The notes under the pieces: model-generated
Told to the model about the DNA's origin: nothing
Databases searched by the model: none
What the model saw: the letters and a program-made list of their open reading frames with translations, nothing else
Position numbers and translations under genes: made by a program
Assembly (NCBI RefSeq): GCF_002211765.1
Contig: NZ_CP022133.1
Coordinates: 2,108,001-2,172,000 of the forward strand
Direction of reading: 5' to 3'
Length of the DNA: 64,000 nucleotides
Source of the DNA: Idiomarina piscisalsi
GTDB taxonomy: Bacteria > Pseudomonadota > Gammaproteobacteria > Enterobacterales > Alteromonadaceae
Part shown: positions 63,552 through 64,000 of the stretch, one piece after another
Position numbering within the stretch: position 1 is the stretch's first letter
Layout of the letters: each line of letters opens with the position of its first letter

Positions 63552-64000
63552 TCAGGAACGTCGCAGCGAACGCTGAATACGAGACTGTTCTTTGCCTAAC
63601 TCTAACAATATCTGTTCAATATAGGTCAAATGTTGGTGACACGCATCCCGCGCTTGCTCCGGTTGTCCATCAACAATGGCGCTAACCAATTGCTGACGGT
63701 GTTGATTCAGTTTTTCCAGTAATTCTTTACGACCGCCAATAATGTCTAAGTTTTGGCGAATATTTTCCGCTAATAATTCCTGCATGCCCTGCACAACGTG
63801 CATTAGAATCACATTGTGAGAGGCTTCAGCTATACGGTGGTAGAACTCAACCAAAGCGTCCACCTGCTCGTTAATTGGGTCGCTCTGGCTTTGCATTATT
63901 CCTTTAATACTCTCTTCGATGCGTTCTAGATCGGCTTTGGTACCTCTCAGTGCCGCATAAAATGACGAAATGCCTTCCAGTGCATGACGAAATTCCAGCA
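63552..64000 (-). CDS. pdhR: Pyruvate dehydrogenase complex repressor, C-terminal part (cut by window edge)
   Basis: GntR/FadR-family repressor of the pdh operon, released by pyruvate. Only the FCD effector domain is inside the window: LEFRHALEGISSFYAALRGT at the edge, IAEASHNVILMHVVQGMQEL, ARDACHQHLTYIEQILLELG and the ending RIQRSLRRS, all aligning with E. coli PdhR. The reading frame stays open to the right edge, so the DNA-binding half lies outside. ATG 63896 inside the frame is not the true start. Confidence 0.93.
   Translation of the reverse strand, partial: LEFRHALEGISSFYAALRGTKADLERIEESIKGIMQSQSDPINEQVDALVEFYHRIAEASHNVILMHVVQGMQELLAENIRQNLDIIGGRKELLEKLNQHRQQLVSAIVDGQPEQARDACHQHLTYIEQILLELGKEQSRIQRSLRRS

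Overview
The window looks like a chromosomal segment of a marine gammaproteobacterium of the Alteromonadales, most like Idiomarina. I judge this from the protein sequences (Vibrio/Shewanella-type ThyA, ArcA, DUF2726, DUF3718 and DUF2982-like proteins, many secreted peptidases), from the moderate GC content and from conserved gene orders such as rppH-ptsP-lgt-thyA beside mutH and pdhR-aceE-aceF-lpd. The genus is an inference. I see no rRNA, tRNA, CRISPR array, prophage or insertion sequence. Both ends cut genes: a DUF1302 outer-membrane protein at the left and pdhR at the right.

Layout. 0-5 kb: etfBA, csdE/tcdA, and a small signalling module (a PAS protein plus a receiver-CheC protein). 5-11.5 kb: the thyA-lgt-TSUP-ptsP-rppH run with divergent mutH. 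11.5-18.6 kb: a DUF2982-like membrane protein, an EAL phosphodiesterase, a rimB-like/rimK/aspartoacylase-like/HPt operon whose third gene is frameshifted, a FapA-type protein and rsmC. 18.7-21.5 kb: a sensor kinase, ArcA and a free HPt protein. 21.7-29 kb: folE2, DUF2726, a CbiB-like protein, adenosine kinase-ahcY-GNAT (the S-adenosylhomocysteine recycling branch) and a DAO oxidoreductase. 29.3-33.2 kb: a NatAB-type ABC exporter with a secreted S33 peptidase, then a DUF3718 protein. 33.3-42.2 kb: folA, obgE, rpmA-rplU, ispB, mdh, argR, a DyP peroxidase and a DUF885 lipoprotein. 42.4-50.3 kb: acnB and an RND efflux pair with a divergent LysR regulator. 50.5-57.4 kb: a CusBA-type copper/silver efflux pair with a Cys/His/Met-rich periplasmic protein and an M13 peptidase. 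57.5-64 kb: the pyruvate dehydrogenase operon.

The most unusual content is between the genes. A family of long hairpin elements (called LH here; nine copies plus one remnant, about 130-210 bp each) fills the larger intergenic gaps from 27 to 50.5 kb. Each copy has long self-complementary outer arms around a core of about 60 nt, and the core holds two smaller hairpins. The stems differ between copies but stay paired, so the changes are compensatory. Almost every copy lies next to a stop codon and has the same polarity relative to that gene, which suggests an RNA-level 3'-end function. A second, shorter palindromic family (called P here, REP/BIME-like; TAGCCTGATGC...GCATCAGG and CCTGACGT...ACGTCAGGCTA) lies beside thyA, lgt, mutH, the DUF2982-like gene and obgE. 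It supplies the actual stop codons of thyA and obgE.

Functionally the window is mostly core metabolism (pyruvate dehydrogenase, aconitase, malate dehydrogenase, ETF, folate/thymidylate, quinone side chain), translation and RNA quality (L21, L27, Obg, RsmC, RppH, RimK, TcdA), redox and phosphorelay signalling (ArcA, two HPt proteins, EAL, CheC, PtsP) and metal or drug efflux.
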